Assembly: GCF_024648885.1 (NCBI RefSeq)
Contig: NZ_JANBBF010000009.1
Location: 903,037 to 967,036, forward strand
Source: Prauserella salsuginis
GTDB taxonomy: Bacteria; Actinomycetota; Actinomycetes; Mycobacteriales; Pseudonocardiaceae
Direction: 5' to 3'
DNA: 64,000 nt
Part shown: positions 8,842 through 21,803 of the stretch, in pieces
How positions within the stretch are numbered: position 1 is the stretch's first letter
How the letters are laid out: every line of letters begins with the position of its first letter
Program-made: the position numbers and the translations under genes
The notes under the pieces: generated by a model
Databases searched by the model: none
What the model was told of the DNA's origin: nothing
The model's input: the letters and a program-made list of their open reading frames with translations, nothing else

Positions 8842-9623
8842 CCCGGCGTACGGTGCGGGAGCCCGGGGACCGCGAGGACGAGGAACCCGTCACGGAGCCC
8901 GGCGCGGAGCCCGAGGACGACCGCGAGGACCGGGCGGGCCGCGGCCACAGGGACACCGTGGACGAGGACGTGGACACCGAGGACGAGGATGCGGACGGCG
9001 AGGACCGTGCGGCCGGCGAGCCCGGTGATGCCGACGACGCGGCGGCCCGGAGGGATGGTCCGGCGGCACGGCGCGCGACGGTGCTCGCCGTCCTGGCCGC
9101 GGTGTGCGTCGTCGCCACGGCGGGTGCGGTCTGGCTGGGCATGCGTTCGGTGGACGCCGCGCCGGACGACGTGGCCCATGTCGATGCGGCGCGGACGCAG
9201 CAGTTGACGGAGGAGGTCGACGCCGCCGTCACGGCCGTGTTCTCGTACGACCGCGGTGATCTCGCGCGTACCGAGCGGGCGGCCGACCGGGTACTGACCG
9301 GAGCGGCGCGCCGTGAGTACGAGGCCCTCTTCGCCCGTCTCCGCGCGCAGGCCGCAGGGAGTCGGGATGGCGGAAACCGGGCCGGCGGGAACGGAGCCGA
9401 CGGGACAGGCGATGCGGCCGCGTCGGGTGCCGTGCAGTCGACGACGGTCCGATCCGTCGGGGTGCGCAGTCTGACCGGCGGACGGGCGGAGCTGCTCGTG
9501 CTGGCCGATCGGCGGGTGCTGGGTGAGGACATGTCCTCCCGCGGTTCGGATTCGGTGTGGATCGACGTCGTGGCGGTGCGCAGCGACGGGAGCTGGCGCA
9601 TCGCCGAGATGTCGCCGGTGTGA
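8838..9623 (+). CDS. Mce-associated membrane protein, second, with a long acidic cytoplasmic N-terminus
   Basis: A protein of about 261 residues. I set the start at the GTG at 8838, overlapping the previous stop. A very acidic first 70 residues (repeated Glu/Asp) precede one transmembrane helix (about residues 78-100, TVLAVLAAVCVVATAGAVWLG), and then an NTF2-like extracytoplasmic domain similar to the preceding protein, with TEEVDAAVTAVFSYDRGDL and the closing DGSWRIAEMSPV. The domain pair matches the two Mce-associated genes normally found after mceF. It is the last gene of the operon; the following 154 bases hold the next operon's promoter. Confidence 0.75.
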   Translation: MTRRTVREPGDREDEEPVTEPGAEPEDDREDRAGRGHRDTVDEDVDTEDEDADGEDRAAGEPGDADDAAARRDGPAARRATVLAVLAAVCVVATAGAVWLGMRSVDAAPDDVAHVDAARTQQLTEEVDAAVTAVFSYDRGDLARTERAADRVLTGAARREYEALFARLRAQAAGSRDGGNRAGGNGADGTGDAAASGAVQSTTVRSVGVRSLTGGRAELLVLADRRVLGEDMSSRGSDSVWIDVVAVRSDGSWRIAEMSPV

Positions 9624-9699
9624 GTGCCGGAGCGGATGCGCGCGGCGCGTTCGTGTGGTGATCATGTACGACGGGTCCGGTGTGGCCCGGGCGCTGACG

Positions 9700-9728
9700 T
9701 TGCCAAAAAGTGAAACATGTTCTAGTCT
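9700..9728 (+). promoter_or_regulatory. Predicted promoter of the glycosyltransferase operon
   Basis: TTGCCA (9700-9705) and TAGTCT (9723-9728) are separated by 17 bases, a good primary-sigma spacing, and point toward the gene starting at 9778. The spacer contains the KstR-type palindrome, so a bound regulator would block RNA polymerase. Inferred from pattern only. Confidence 0.5.
9711..9724. promoter_or_regulatory. KstR-type operator in the promoter spacer
   Basis: TGAAACATGTTCTA fits every fixed position of the TNNAACNNGTTNNA motif bound by KstR, the TetR-family repressor of cholesterol catabolism in mycobacteria and rhodococci. It lies between the -35 and -10 elements. A second copy of the motif, a perfect palindrome, lies at 13647. 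The regulator gene itself is not in the window. Confidence 0.55.
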
Positions 9729-9777
9729 TGCTCGATGATCATGGCGGTCGTCCGGCGGGTGCGGGTGAGGTGATCGG

Positions 9778-11007
9778 ATGCGTATCGCGTTGTTGTCCTA
9801 CCGGAGCAAACCGCACTGCGGTGGGCAGGGCGTGTACGTGCGGCACCTCAGCCGCGGACTGTCCGAACTCGGACACGACGTCGAGGTCCTGTCCGGCCAG
9901 CCGTATCCGGACCTCGACGACCCGGGCCGGCTCACGAAAGTGCCGAGTCTCGACCTGTACCGCGAATCGGATCCGTTCCGCACCCCGCGGCTCGGTGAGT
10001 ACCGCGACGCGATAGACCTGTTCGAGACCGGCGCCATGTGGACGGCCGGCTTCCCGGAGCCGCTGACATTCAGTCTGCGCGCCGCGCGGTTGCTGCGGGG
10101 CCGAGCGTCCGACTTCGACGTCGTGCACGACAACCAGTGCCTCGGCTACGGCCTGCTCGGCCTGCAGCGTGCCGGTGTTCCCTTGCTGGCGACGGTTCAC
10201 CATCCGATCACCAGGGACCGGGTCGCCGACCTGGCCGCGGCGTCGTGGCGGCGCAAGCTCGCGGTACGCCGCTGGTACGGCTTCGTGACGATGCAGGCGC
10301 GGGTGGCCCGGCGCCTTCCGCGGCTGATCACCGTGTCGCAGGCGTCCGCCGGTGACATCGCCGAGGACTTCCGGGTGGCGCAGGAGCGGCTCACCACGAT
10401 TCCGCTCGGGGTCGACACGGAGCTGTTCCGCCCCGCCGGGGGCCGGGTTCCGGGCCGCATCGTGGCCGTGGCCAGTGCCGACGTGCCGTTGAAAGGCGTC
10501 CGTCATCTGCTCGAGTCGGTGGCGAAACTCCGGGTCGAACGTGACGTGGAGCTGGTGCTGGTCAGCAAGCTCGCCGACGACGGTCCGACCCGCAGGCTCA
10601 TCGACGAACTCGCGATCGGCGACGTCGTGCGCGCGGTGCACGGGCTGGCCGACGACGAGCTCGCCGGCCTGCTGGCCTCAGCCGAGGTGGCCTGCGTGCC
10701 GTCCCTCTACGAGGGGTTCTCGCTGCCGACGGTCGAGGCGATGGCGTGCGGCACGCCGCTGGTGGTCAGCCGCGCGGGTGCGCTGCCAGAGGTGGTGGGC
10801 GACTGCGGCCGGCTCGTGCCGCCCGGCGACACCGAGGCGCTGACGCGGGAACTGGCCACGGTGCTTGACGACCGGGAGTTACGGGGCCGTCTCGGTGATG
10901 CGGGAAGGGCACGAGCCCTCGAACGGTACAGCTGGCGATCGGTCGCTGCGTCCACAGTGGACGTATACCGCGAGGTGATCGACCGGACACGGCGAAAGGC
11001 GGGGTAG
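9778..11007 (+). CDS. Family 4 glycosyltransferase (GT-B fold)
   Basis: A 409-residue GT4-type glycosyltransferase. The N-terminal Rossmann half shows the acceptor loop (LLSYRSKPHCGGQGVYVRHLSRGL, residues 4-27), and the C-terminal half carries the nucleotide-sugar binding E-x7-E motif (EGFSLPTVE, near residue 313) followed by ACGTPLVVS. A GAGG-like ribosome site lies just before the ATG. The methyltransferase start follows the stop directly, and the toroid gene overlaps that one, so the three form an operon. Donor and acceptor cannot be read from the sequence. The KstR-type box in its promoter suggests lipid or sterol-linked control, so a glycolipid product is possible, but this is inference. 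Confidence 0.85.
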   Translation: MRIALLSYRSKPHCGGQGVYVRHLSRGLSELGHDVEVLSGQPYPDLDDPGRLTKVPSLDLYRESDPFRTPRLGEYRDAIDLFETGAMWTAGFPEPLTFSLRAARLLRGRASDFDVVHDNQCLGYGLLGLQRAGVPLLATVHHPITRDRVADLAAASWRRKLAVRRWYGFVTMQARVARRLPRLITVSQASAGDIAEDFRVAQERLTTIPLGVDTELFRPAGGRVPGRIVAVASADVPLKGVRHLLESVAKLRVERDVELVLVSKLADDGPTRRLIDELAIGDVVRAVHGLADDELAGLLASAEVACVPSLYEGFSLPTVEAMACGTPLVVSRAGALPEVVGDCGRLVPPGDTEALTRELATVLDDRELRGRLGDAGRARALERYSWRSVAASTVDVYREVIDRTRRKAG

Positions 11008-11767
11008 ATGCTGACGGTGGATTTCGACCGCATCGGGGTGGGCCCGGGTACGACGGTGATCGACGTCGGTTGCGGTGCGGGTAGGCACGCGTTCGAGGCC
11101 TACCGGCGCGGCGCCGACGTCGTCGCGTTCGACCAGGACAAGCCCGCGCTGGCCGAGGTCGAGACGATGTTCGCGGCGATGTCCGCCGAAGGGCAGGTAC
11201 CGGCGGGGGCGGCGGCCACCACGGTCGCGGGCGACGCGCTACGGCTGCCGTTCCCCGACGACTCGTTCGACTGCGTGATCGCCTCGGAGATCCTGGAGCA
11301 CGTCCCCGAGGACGAGCGGGCCATCGCCGAACTGGTGCGCGTGGCGCGGCCCGGCGGCTCCGTCGTCGTCACGGTGCCGCGGTGGCTGCCGGAACGCGTG
11401 TGCTGGCTGCTCTCCGACGCTTACCGCGAGGTCGAGGGCGGGCACGTGCGCATCTATCGGGGCGACGAACTACGCGGCAAGCTGCGTGCCGCCGGGCTGC
11501 GGCCCGTCGCGGGCGAGCACGCCCACGCGCTGCACGCGCCCTACTGGTGGCTCAAGTGCGCCGTCGGGCCCGACAACGACGACAACCCGCTGGTCAAGGC
11601 CTATCACCGGCTGCTGGTGTGGGACATGATGCGCGCCCCCTGGCCGACACGTACCGCCGAGCGGCTGCTCGACCCCGTGGTCGGCAAGAGCCTCGCGGTG
11701 TACAGCGTCAAGGACGCCGGTGCCGTCGCCGGCGCGGGCGGGGACGGCGGTGGACAGGGGGTCGCCG

Positions 11768-11781
<14 letters not shown>
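11008..11781 (+). CDS. Class I SAM-dependent methyltransferase
   Basis: A 257-residue methyltransferase with SAM motif I TTVIDVGCGAGRHAFEA (residues 12-28), the acidic ribose-binding Asp in VVAFDQD, and a motif IV region FDCVIASEILEHVPEDE typical of Methyltransf_11 proteins. The rest is a long C-terminal part with an aromatic segment (LHAPYWWLKCAVG) that may form the acceptor pocket. It begins at the base after the glycosyltransferase stop and its end overlaps the next start, so it is the middle gene of a three-gene operon. Substrate unknown; the neighbours suggest a glycosylated lipid or terpenoid-like molecule. Confidence 0.85.
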
Positions 11782-15309
<3,528 letters not shown>

Positions 15310-15313
<4 letters not shown>

Positions 15314-15504
15314 GGATCGTCGTCGACTGGGACCTGTGTGAGTCGAACGGAATTTGTGAGGCCGTCGCACCCGACGTGTTCGAACTGGACGAGGACGAGA
15401 ACCTGATCCTCAAGGCGGACCCGGATGCCGAGAACCGCGGCCGGATCCTGCAGGCCGTCGAGTCGTGCCCGAAGGCCGCGCTGTCGCTGGACGAGTCCGA
15501 GTGA
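15310..15504 (+). CDS. [3Fe-4S]-type ferredoxin
   Basis: A 64-residue ferredoxin, GTG start overlapping the previous stop. It has DLCESNGICEAVAPDVFELDED near the N-terminus and VESCPKAAL near the C-terminus: three Cys in the C-x5-C ... CP spacing of bacterial [3Fe-4S] ferredoxins, where the missing fourth ligand is replaced (Asn here within CESNGIC). Such ferredoxins usually pass electrons to cytochromes P450 or oxygenases. Here the gene sits between two flavoprotein dehydrogenases with overlaps of 4 bases on both sides, which suggests it takes electrons from one or both. No P450 or ferredoxin reductase gene is present in the window. Confidence 0.85.
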
Positions 15505-17282
15505 CGGGCGAGCAGGCGGCCGGGGCGGCGCCGCGGGAGGGTACCGATGTGGAGGAGTTCGACGTCGTCGTGGTCGGCAGCGGTGCGGCCGGACTGACCG
15601 CGGCCCTGCGCGCGGCGCATCTCGGGTTGTCCACCGTGGTGCTCGAGAAGGCCGCCGCCTTCGGCGGGTCGACCGCCCGGTCGGGTGGCGGCGTGTGGGT
15701 TCCCGGCAACGACGCCCTGCGGCGCGCGGGCGTCTCGGACACGCCGCAGGCCGCCCGGGAGTACCTGCATTCGATCGTGGGTGATGCGGCCGAGCCGGAG
15801 CGCATCGACACGTATCTCGAGCACGGGCCGGCCGTGCTGTCGTTCGTGGAGCGGACCACGCCGTTACGGCTGCGCTGGGTGCGCGGATACTCCGACTACT
15901 ACCCCGAGGCTCCCGGCGGGAAGGCGGTCGGCCGGTCCGCCGAGCCCAAGCCCGTCGACGCCCGGCTGCTCGGCGAGGATCGGGATCGGCTGGAGCCGCC
16001 GTACAGCGCGCCGCCGCTCGGGGTTCCGCTCGGGCAGGCCGACTACCGGTGGCTGAGCCTGATCGCACGCCACCCGCGCGGTCTGCTGACCCTGCTGAGC
16101 CTGGGCATGCGCTGGCTGGGCGGCCTGCTGCTGGGCAAACGCCAGCTGGTCATGGGACAGGCGATCGCGGCCGCGCTCCGGATCGGCGTTCGCCGCGCCG
16201 GTGCCGAGGTCAGGCTCAACCGGCCGCTGCTGCGCCTCGAGACGGCAGGCGGTCGGGTGGCCGGCGTCGTCGTCGACCGGGACGGCGAGGAAGCCGTGGT
16301 GCGCGCCCGCCACGGAGTGGTGCTCGCCGCGGGTGGGTTCGAGCACAACGCCGCGATGCGCGAGCGGTACCAGCGCGCCCCCATCGGTACGGAATGGACG
16401 GTCGGAGCCAAGGCCAACACCGGCGACGCCATCACGGCAGCGACGGCCGTGGGTGCTGCGGTGGACCTCATGGACGACGCCTGGTGGGGACCGTCGATCC
16501 CGTTGCCGGGCGGACCGTGGTTCGCGCTGGCGGAACGGTCCCGGCCCGGCAGCATCATGGTGAACGAGCACGGCCGCCGGTTCGTGAACGAGTCGGCGCC
16601 CTACGTGGACGCCGTTCACGCGATGTACGGCGGCGACCAGGGGCGCGGTGACGGTCCCGGGGAGAACATCCCGACGTGGCTGGTGTTCGACCAGCGGTAC
16701 CGCAACCGGTACATGTTCACCGGGCTCGGCCCCCGCCAGCCCCTGCCAGGGCGCTGGTACAAGCACGGCGTCGTGGTGCAGGCGTCGTCGGTCGGTGAAC
16801 TGGCCGAGAAGATGGGTGTACCGGCCGCGGCACTCGAGTCCACAGTGGAGCGCTTCAACGAGTACGCCGGTGCGGGTGAGGACGCCGAGTTCGGTCGGGG
16901 CCGCAGCCGTTACGACCACTACTACGGCGATCCGCGGAACCGTCCCAACCCGAGCCTCGGTGCGCTGAACCAGGCGCCCTTCTACGCCGTGAAGATGGTG
17001 CCGGGGGACCTCGGCACGAAGGGCGGCGTGCGCACGGACACGCGGGCGCGAGTGTTGCGCGAGGACGGATCGGTGATCGACGGGCTCTACGCGGCGGGCA
17101 ACAGCAGCGCCGCGGTGATGGGCCGCACCTACGCCGGCCCCGGCGCGACGATCGGCCCGGCGATGGTCTTCGGCTACCTGGCCGCCGAGGATCTGGCGGA
17201 GACGGGCGCCGGCACAGCGGCCGGATCCGGTACGGCGGCCGGCCCCGAGCACCAGGACGCACGCACGGACACGGCTTCGTAG
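15501..17282 (+). CDS. 3-ketosteroid Delta1-dehydrogenase-like flavoprotein (KstD family)
   Basis: A 593-residue FAD protein; the GTG at 15501 overlaps the ferredoxin stop (GTGA), and a second GTG at 15549 is an alternative. FAD motif I is FDVVVVGSGAAGLTAALRAA, followed by GGSTARSGGGVWVPGN. The C-terminal signature GDLGTKGGVRTD ... YAAGNSSAAVMGRTYAGPGATIGPAMVFG (residues about 505-560) is the KstD pattern; the Tyr and Gly in TYAGPG correspond to the active-site Tyr/Gly that stabilise the 3-keto enolate in known KstD enzymes. Expected role: Delta1-dehydrogenation of 3-keto steroids in cholesterol ring degradation. The last 30 residues are a low-complexity Ala/Gly/Thr tail. Paralogue choice (KstD1/2/3) is not resolved. 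Confidence 0.82.
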   Translation: MTGEQAAGAAPREGTDVEEFDVVVVGSGAAGLTAALRAAHLGLSTVVLEKAAAFGGSTARSGGGVWVPGNDALRRAGVSDTPQAAREYLHSIVGDAAEPERIDTYLEHGPAVLSFVERTTPLRLRWVRGYSDYYPEAPGGKAVGRSAEPKPVDARLLGEDRDRLEPPYSAPPLGVPLGQADYRWLSLIARHPRGLLTLLSLGMRWLGGLLLGKRQLVMGQAIAAALRIGVRRAGAEVRLNRPLLRLETAGGRVAGVVVDRDGEEAVVRARHGVVLAAGGFEHNAAMRERYQRAPIGTEWTVGAKANTGDAITAATAVGAAVDLMDDAWWGPSIPLPGGPWFALAERSRPGSIMVNEHGRRFVNESAPYVDAVHAMYGGDQGRGDGPGENIPTWLVFDQRYRNRYMFTGLGPRQPLPGRWYKHGVVVQASSVGELAEKMGVPAAALESTVERFNEYAGAGEDAEFGRGRSRYDHYYGDPRNRPNPSLGALNQAPFYAVKMVPGDLGTKGGVRTDTRARVLREDGSVIDGLYAAGNSSAAVMGRTYAGPGATIGPAMVFGYLAAEDLAETGAGTAAGSGTAAGPEHQDARTDTAS

Positions 17283-17390
17283 TCACCACGGCTGCGTAGG
17301 CGGCATGGCGTCGGAGTGAGGTGGAACCGTCACAGGACGGCGGTCCGCAGGAACGGTGGCGCCGCAGGGCAGGGTGCAGGTGGTGCCGCC

Positions 17391-17424
17391 GTGGCAGCAC
17401 TGTCGGGGTGGCAGCACTGTCGGG
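17391..17424. repeat. Perfect 17-base tandem duplication
   Basis: GTGGCAGCACTGTCGGG occurs twice back to back (17391-17407 and 17408-17424), with a degraded third GGCAGTGG nearby. It lies in the non-coding gap before murE. Confidence 0.8.
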
Positions 17425-17602
17425 CAGTGGTGTGACGGCGGGGGTGGCGGGCCGTGGTGCTGGGCAGCGGTGTGGACCGACAGCCGTGACGGTGCCGGCA
17501 CCGCCACGGCCGTGACGGTGCCGTCGGGGACGCCGGACCGCGGGCGACGCTGGGTGTCTCCTCCTGCCGGCGACCGCTGAGTGGCGCCACCGCGGGCGTG
17601 GG

Positions 17603-17608
17603 TAACCT
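17603..17608 (+). promoter_or_regulatory. -10 element for a probably leaderless murE transcript
   Basis: TAACCT stands six bases before the murE GTG, so transcription would start at or next to the start codon. No ribosome site is visible upstream. The same TAnnnT spacing precedes several other genes in the window. Confidence 0.45.
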
Positions 17609-17614
17609 TCCCGC

Positions 17615-19249
17615 GTGTCTGTCAACAAGGACGAGCGCGGCGTCACTGCCTCCGGTGGTTCTGCGTCCGGTGGTGCTGCTCCCGGTGTGTCCGGTCCGTC
17701 CGCGGCGCCGTCGGGTCGTACCGGGCCACCGCGGCCCGCGTACACCGAACCGGTTCCCGTGACGACGCTCGTGGCGCGCTCCGGTTCGCGCCTGCTCGCC
17801 GACCCGTCCGCGCCCGAGGTGACCGTGACGGGGGCGACGCTGCGCGGACAGGACGTGCGGCCAGGGGACCTGTTCGCCGCGCTGCCCGGCGCGCGTGTGC
17901 ACGGCGCCGATTTCGCGGCCGGCGCGATCGCCGCGGGCGCCGCTGCCATCCTCACCGACGAGGCGGGCACCGAACGTCCCGCGATCGCCGAGACCGAGCT
18001 GCCCGTGCTCGTGCATTCCGAGCCGCGTGCGGTCCTCGGTGAGATCGCCGCCTGGATCTACGGCGAACCGTCGCTGACCCTCAACGTCCTCGGAACCACG
18101 GGCACATCGGGCAAAACGACCACGGCCTACCTCGTCGAGTCGGGCCTGCGCGCGGCGGGTCACACGACCGGTCTCATCGGAACGGTCGAGACCCGCGTCT
18201 CGGGCGAACGTCTCGCCAGCGCGTTCACCACACCGGAGGCACCGGACCTGCAGGCGCTGTTCGCGCTCATGGTCGAGCAGGGCGTGACGCACGTGCCCAT
18301 GGAGGTCTCCAGTCACGCGCTGAGCCTCGGCCGGGTGAACGGCACGCGGTTCACGGTGGGGGCGTTCACCAACCTGTCGCAGGACCACCTCGACTTCCAC
18401 CGCGACATGGACGACTACTTCGCCGCGAAGTCGCTGCTGTTCGACGGCCGGTCGACGAGCGAGGTCGTGGTCGTCGACGCCGAGTGGGGTCGTAGGCTCG
18501 TCACCCCGCAGACGATCACGGTCGCCACCGAGCGCGGCGTCGACGCCGTATGGCGGGCGACCGACATCGCCACGACGCCCACCGGCGAACAGGGCTTCAC
18601 CCTCCACGGGCCGGACGGGCGCACCGCCCGCGCCAGCATCCCGCTGCCGGGGGAGTTCAACGTCGCCAACGCGACCCTGGCCGCGGCGATCCTGGACACG
18701 GTGGGCATCCCCCTCGACGCCATCGTCGCGGGCCTGGCATCCGTCGAGGTCCCGGGCCGGATGGAACGCGTCGCGCTGGGTCAGCCGTTCGCCGCCGTCG
18801 TCGACTACGCGCACAAGCCCGCTGCCGTCACGGAGGCCTTGCGTGCGCTGCGGGCGGGCACGCAGGGACGCATCATCACGGTGCTCGGATGCGGCGGCGA
18901 TCGCGACACCGCCAAGCGGGCCATCATGGGTGAGGCGGCGGTGCGCGGCAGCGAACTGGTGATCGTCACCGACGACAATCCGCGTAGCGAGGATCCGGCC
19001 GCGATCAGGGCGGAGATACTGCAGGGCGCCAGGGCCGTCGACTCGGCCGAGGCCGGCGAGATCCGCGAGATCGGCGACCGCAGGGAGGCCATCGTCGCCG
19101 CCGTCGCCGCGGCAGGCCACGGGGACGTCGTGCTCGTGGCGGGCAAGGGACACGAGAGCGGGCAGAACATCGCGGGCGTGGTGCATCCCTTCTCCGACAG
19201 GGATGAACTCGCGGCCGCCATCCGCGACAGGTTCGAGGTGAGCGTGTGA
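17615..19249 (+). CDS. murE: UDP-MurNAc-L-Ala-D-Glu:meso-diaminopimelate ligase MurE
   Basis: A 544-residue Mur ligase. After a Ser/Gly/Pro-rich N-terminal extension of about 45 residues come the uridine-binding domain, the ATP loop GTTGTSGKTTTAYL (about residues 160-173), and near residue 453 the motif DDNPRSEDP. DNPR is the accepted signature for meso-diaminopimelate specificity, so the peptidoglycan should contain meso-DAP. The GTG at 17615 has no ribosome site but a -10-like TAACCT six bases upstream. It opens the division cluster here, and its stop overlaps the murF GTG. The usual upstream genes (ftsI, ftsL, rsmH, mraZ) are not in the window. Confidence 0.95.
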   Translation: MSVNKDERGVTASGGSASGGAAPGVSGPSAAPSGRTGPPRPAYTEPVPVTTLVARSGSRLLADPSAPEVTVTGATLRGQDVRPGDLFAALPGARVHGADFAAGAIAAGAAAILTDEAGTERPAIAETELPVLVHSEPRAVLGEIAAWIYGEPSLTLNVLGTTGTSGKTTTAYLVESGLRAAGHTTGLIGTVETRVSGERLASAFTTPEAPDLQALFALMVEQGVTHVPMEVSSHALSLGRVNGTRFTVGAFTNLSQDHLDFHRDMDDYFAAKSLLFDGRSTSEVVVVDAEWGRRLVTPQTITVATERGVDAVWRATDIATTPTGEQGFTLHGPDGRTARASIPLPGEFNVANATLAAAILDTVGIPLDAIVAGLASVEVPGRMERVALGQPFAAVVDYAHKPAAVTEALRALRAGTQGRIITVLGCGGDRDTAKRAIMGEAAVRGSELVIVTDDNPRSEDPAAIRAEILQGARAVDSAEAGEIREIGDRREAIVAAVAAAGHGDVVLVAGKGHESGQNIAGVVHPFSDRDELAAAIRDRFEVSV

Positions 19250-20718
19250 TCGAGATGAGCATGGCCGAGATCGCCGAGGTGACCGGCGGCCGGCTGCACC
19301 GGGCCGAGGGCACCGAACGCGTGACGGCGTCGGTGGAGTTCGACTCCCGCAGGCTCACCGGGGGCGGGTTGTTCGTCGCACTGCCCGGCGAACGGGTCGA
19401 CGGGCACGAGTTCGCCGCGAAGGCCGTGGCCGACGGTGCCGCGGGTGTGCTCGCGGGCCGCGAGGTCGACGCGCCCGCCGTGATCGCCCCGCCGGTCGAG
19501 GCCGCGCACGCGAACGCCATGGCGCTGGCCGGTGACAGCGACGGGTCCGGCGCGGCGGTGCTCGCGGCGCTCGGCAGGCTCGCCAGGCACGTCGTCACGC
19601 GGCTGACCGAGGGCGGGATGACGGTCGTCGGCGTCACCGGTTCGTCCGGTAAGACCTCCACCAAGGACCTCATCGCGCAGCTGCTCGAGCCGCTGGGCCC
19701 GACGATCGCGCCGCCGGGTTCGTTCAACAACGAGCTGGGCCACCCCTGGACCGCGCTGCGTGCCGACTCCTCGACGCGCAACCTCGTCCTGGAGCTGTCG
19801 GCCCGCGGCCCCGGCCACATCGCCGAGCTGGCGCAGATCGCGCCGCCGACGATCGGTGCGGTGCTCAACGTCGGCACCGCCCACGTCGGCGAGTTCGGCT
19901 CCCGTGAGGGCATCGCGCGGACGAAGGGTGAGCTGGTCGAGGCGCTGCCCGCCGACGGCGTGGCCGTGCTCAACGCCGACGACCCGCTGGTCGCCGCCAT
20001 GGCTTCGCGCACCTCGGCGCGCGTCGTGTTCGTCGGCGAGAGCTCCGAGGCGACGGTGCGGGCCGAGGACGTCCGCCTCGACGACCAGGCGCGTGCCTCG
20101 TTCCGGCTGGTCGCCCCGCAGGGCACCGCCGACGTGACGCTGTCGCTGCACGGTGAGCACCACGTCGGCAACGCCCTCACCGCCGCCGCGATCGCCCTCG
20201 AACTCGGTACGCCCGTCGCCGAGGTGGCCGAACGCCTGTCCGGCGCCGAGCGCCGGTCCTCCCGGCGCATGGAGGTCACCACGCGCGCCGACGGCGTCAC
20301 CGTGCTCAACGACTCGTACAACGCCAATCCCGAGTCGATGAAGGCCGCGCTCAAGACCCTCGCGTCGATGACCCGGGGCGCGGGCAGGCGGTCGTGGGCG
20401 GTCCTGTCGGAGATGGGCGAACTGGGTACCGATAGCGTGTCCGCGCACGACGAGATCGGCAGGCTCGCGGTGCGCCTGAACATCAGCAGACTCGTGGTGG
20501 TCGGAGACGCGGCCGCCCCGATGCACACCGGTGCCAGCCACGAAGGTTCTTGGGGAGAGGAGTCGGTTCTGGTTCCCGACACCGACGCGGCCGTCGCCCT
20601 GCTGCGCGACGAACTGCGTTCCGACGACGTGGTCCTGGTGAAGGCCTCCAAGGTCGCCGAGATGTGGCGGGTGGCCGACGCGTTGCTGGAGGGCACCGAG
20701 CTGGAGGGCACCCAGTGA
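19246..20718 (+). CDS. murF: UDP-MurNAc-tripeptide:D-Ala-D-Ala ligase MurF
   Basis: A 490-residue cytoplasmic Mur ligase that adds D-Ala-D-Ala to the UDP-MurNAc tripeptide. The ATP loop [16 protein letters not shown] lies at about residues 126-141; [25 protein letters not shown] and [17 protein letters not shown] are typical central and C-terminal domain motifs. Start GTG overlaps the murE stop (GTGA), and the end overlaps the mraY GTG in the same way, so murE-murF-mraY are translationally coupled. Confidence 0.95.
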   Translation: MIEMSMAEIAEVTGGRLHRAEGTERVTASVEFDSRRLTGGGLFVALPGERVDGHEFAAKAVADGAAGVLAGREVDAPAVIAPPVEAAHANAMALAGDSDGSGAAVLAALGRLARHVVTRLTEGGMTVVGVTGSSGKTSTKDLIAQLLEPLGPTIAPPGSFNNELGHPWTALRADSSTRNLVLELSARGPGHIAELAQIAPPTIGAVLNVGTAHVGEFGSREGIARTKGELVEALPADGVAVLNADDPLVAAMASRTSARVVFVGESSEATVRAEDVRLDDQARASFRLVAPQGTADVTLSLHGEHHVGNALTAAAIALELGTPVAEVAERLSGAERRSSRRMEVTTRADGVTVLNDSYNANPESMKAALKTLASMTRGAGRRSWAVLSEMGELGTDSVSAHDEIGRLAVRLNISRLVVVGDAAAPMHTGASHEGSWGEESVLVPDTDAAVALLRDELRSDDVVLVKASKVAEMWRVADALLEGTELEGTQ

Positions 20719-21800
20719 TCAGCATCCTGATCGCGGCCTCGGTGGGGCTGCTGATCTCCATCCTGTTCACCCCGTATCTGATCAGGCTGTTCTCGAAGCA
20801 GGGCTTCGGGCAGGAGATCCGTGAGGAAGGGCCGGAAGGCCACCGCTCGAAGCGCGGCACCCCCACGATGGGCGGTGTGGCGATCATCGTGGCGATGGTC
20901 GTCGCGTACTTCGTGGCGCACCTGGTCGACGTGCTGCGGGACTCGTCGAACTCCGGGCCGACGGCGTCCGGTCTGCTCGTGCTGTTCCTGTCCGTCGGGC
21001 TCGGCCTCGTGGGCTTCCTCGACGACTTCATCAAGATCCGCAAGCAGCGCAACCTCGGTCTCAACAAGACGGCCAAACTGGTCGGCCAGCTGCTCGTCGC
21101 GGTCGTGTTCGGCATCCTCGCGCTGCAGTTCGTCAACGACAACGGCCTGGCACCCGCCTCGCAGCACCTGTCGTACGTGCGGGACCTGTCACTGATCTTC
21201 TTCCCCCTCCCGGTATTCATCCTGTTCTGCTACCTGCTGATCTCGGCGTGGTCGAACGCGGTGAACTTCACCGACGGGCTCGACGGCCTCGCAGGCGGCG
21301 CCGGGGCGATGGTGCTGGTCACCTACGTGGTGATCGCCTTCTGGCAGGCTCGGCTCAGCTGTGTCGAGACGCCGCAGGCCGCGTGCTACGACGTCCGCGA
21401 CCCGCTCGACCTCGCAGTGGTGGCCGCGGCCGCGGCGGGCGCGTGTGTCGGGTTCCTGTGGTGGAACGCCGCACCGGCGAAGATCTTCATGGGCGACACC
21501 GGTTCGCTCGCGCTCGGTGGCCTCATCGCCGGCCTGTCGATGACGACGCGCACCGAGCTGCTCGCCATCGTCATCGGCGGTCTGTTCGTGGTCGAGATGG
21601 TGTCGGTCGTGCTGCAGATCGCGGTCTTCCGCACGACGCGCAAGCGGCTGTTCCGGATGGCGCCGTTCCACCACCACTTCGAGCTCTCCGGCTGGGCCGA
21701 GACGACGGTGATCATCCGCTTCTGGCTGCTCGCAGCCGTGTGCTGCATGTTCGGCCTGGGCCTGTTCTACAGCGAACAGCTCGGTCTCGGCGGGGGCTGA
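20715..21800 (+). CDS. mraY: Phospho-MurNAc-pentapeptide translocase MraY
   Basis: A 361-residue integral membrane enzyme that makes lipid I from UDP-MurNAc-pentapeptide and undecaprenyl phosphate. Family motifs are all present: [33 protein letters not shown] (catalytic Asp pair region), [29 protein letters not shown] and the His cluster [12 protein letters not shown]. About ten hydrophobic helices. I use the GTG at 20715 overlapping the murF stop; the longer open frame upstream is inside murF. The 5' end fits the usual MraY N-terminus ([19 protein letters not shown]). Confidence 0.95.
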   Translation: MISILIAASVGLLISILFTPYLIRLFSKQGFGQEIREEGPEGHRSKRGTPTMGGVAIIVAMVVAYFVAHLVDVLRDSSNSGPTASGLLVLFLSVGLGLVGFLDDFIKIRKQRNLGLNKTAKLVGQLLVAVVFGILALQFVNDNGLAPASQHLSYVRDLSLIFFPLPVFILFCYLLISAWSNAVNFTDGLDGLAGGAGAMVLVTYVVIAFWQARLSCVETPQAACYDVRDPLDLAVVAAAAAGACVGFLWWNAAPAKIFMGDTGSLALGGLIAGLSMTTRTELLAIVIGGLFVVEMVSVVLQIAVFRTTRKRLFRMAPFHHHFELSGWAETTVIIRFWLLAAVCCMFGLGLFYSEQLGLGGG

Positions 21801-21803
21801 CCG

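Larger units (their letters stand above)
17283..17614. other. 332-base gap between the steroid operon and murE
   Basis: No convincing gene on either strand. The stretch is GC-rich, carries a 17-base tandem duplication (17391-17424) and several GGTGG/GTGGC-rich runs, and ends in the murE promoter. In most actinobacteria ftsI would lie immediately before murE; nothing of it is visible here. Confidence 0.6.
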
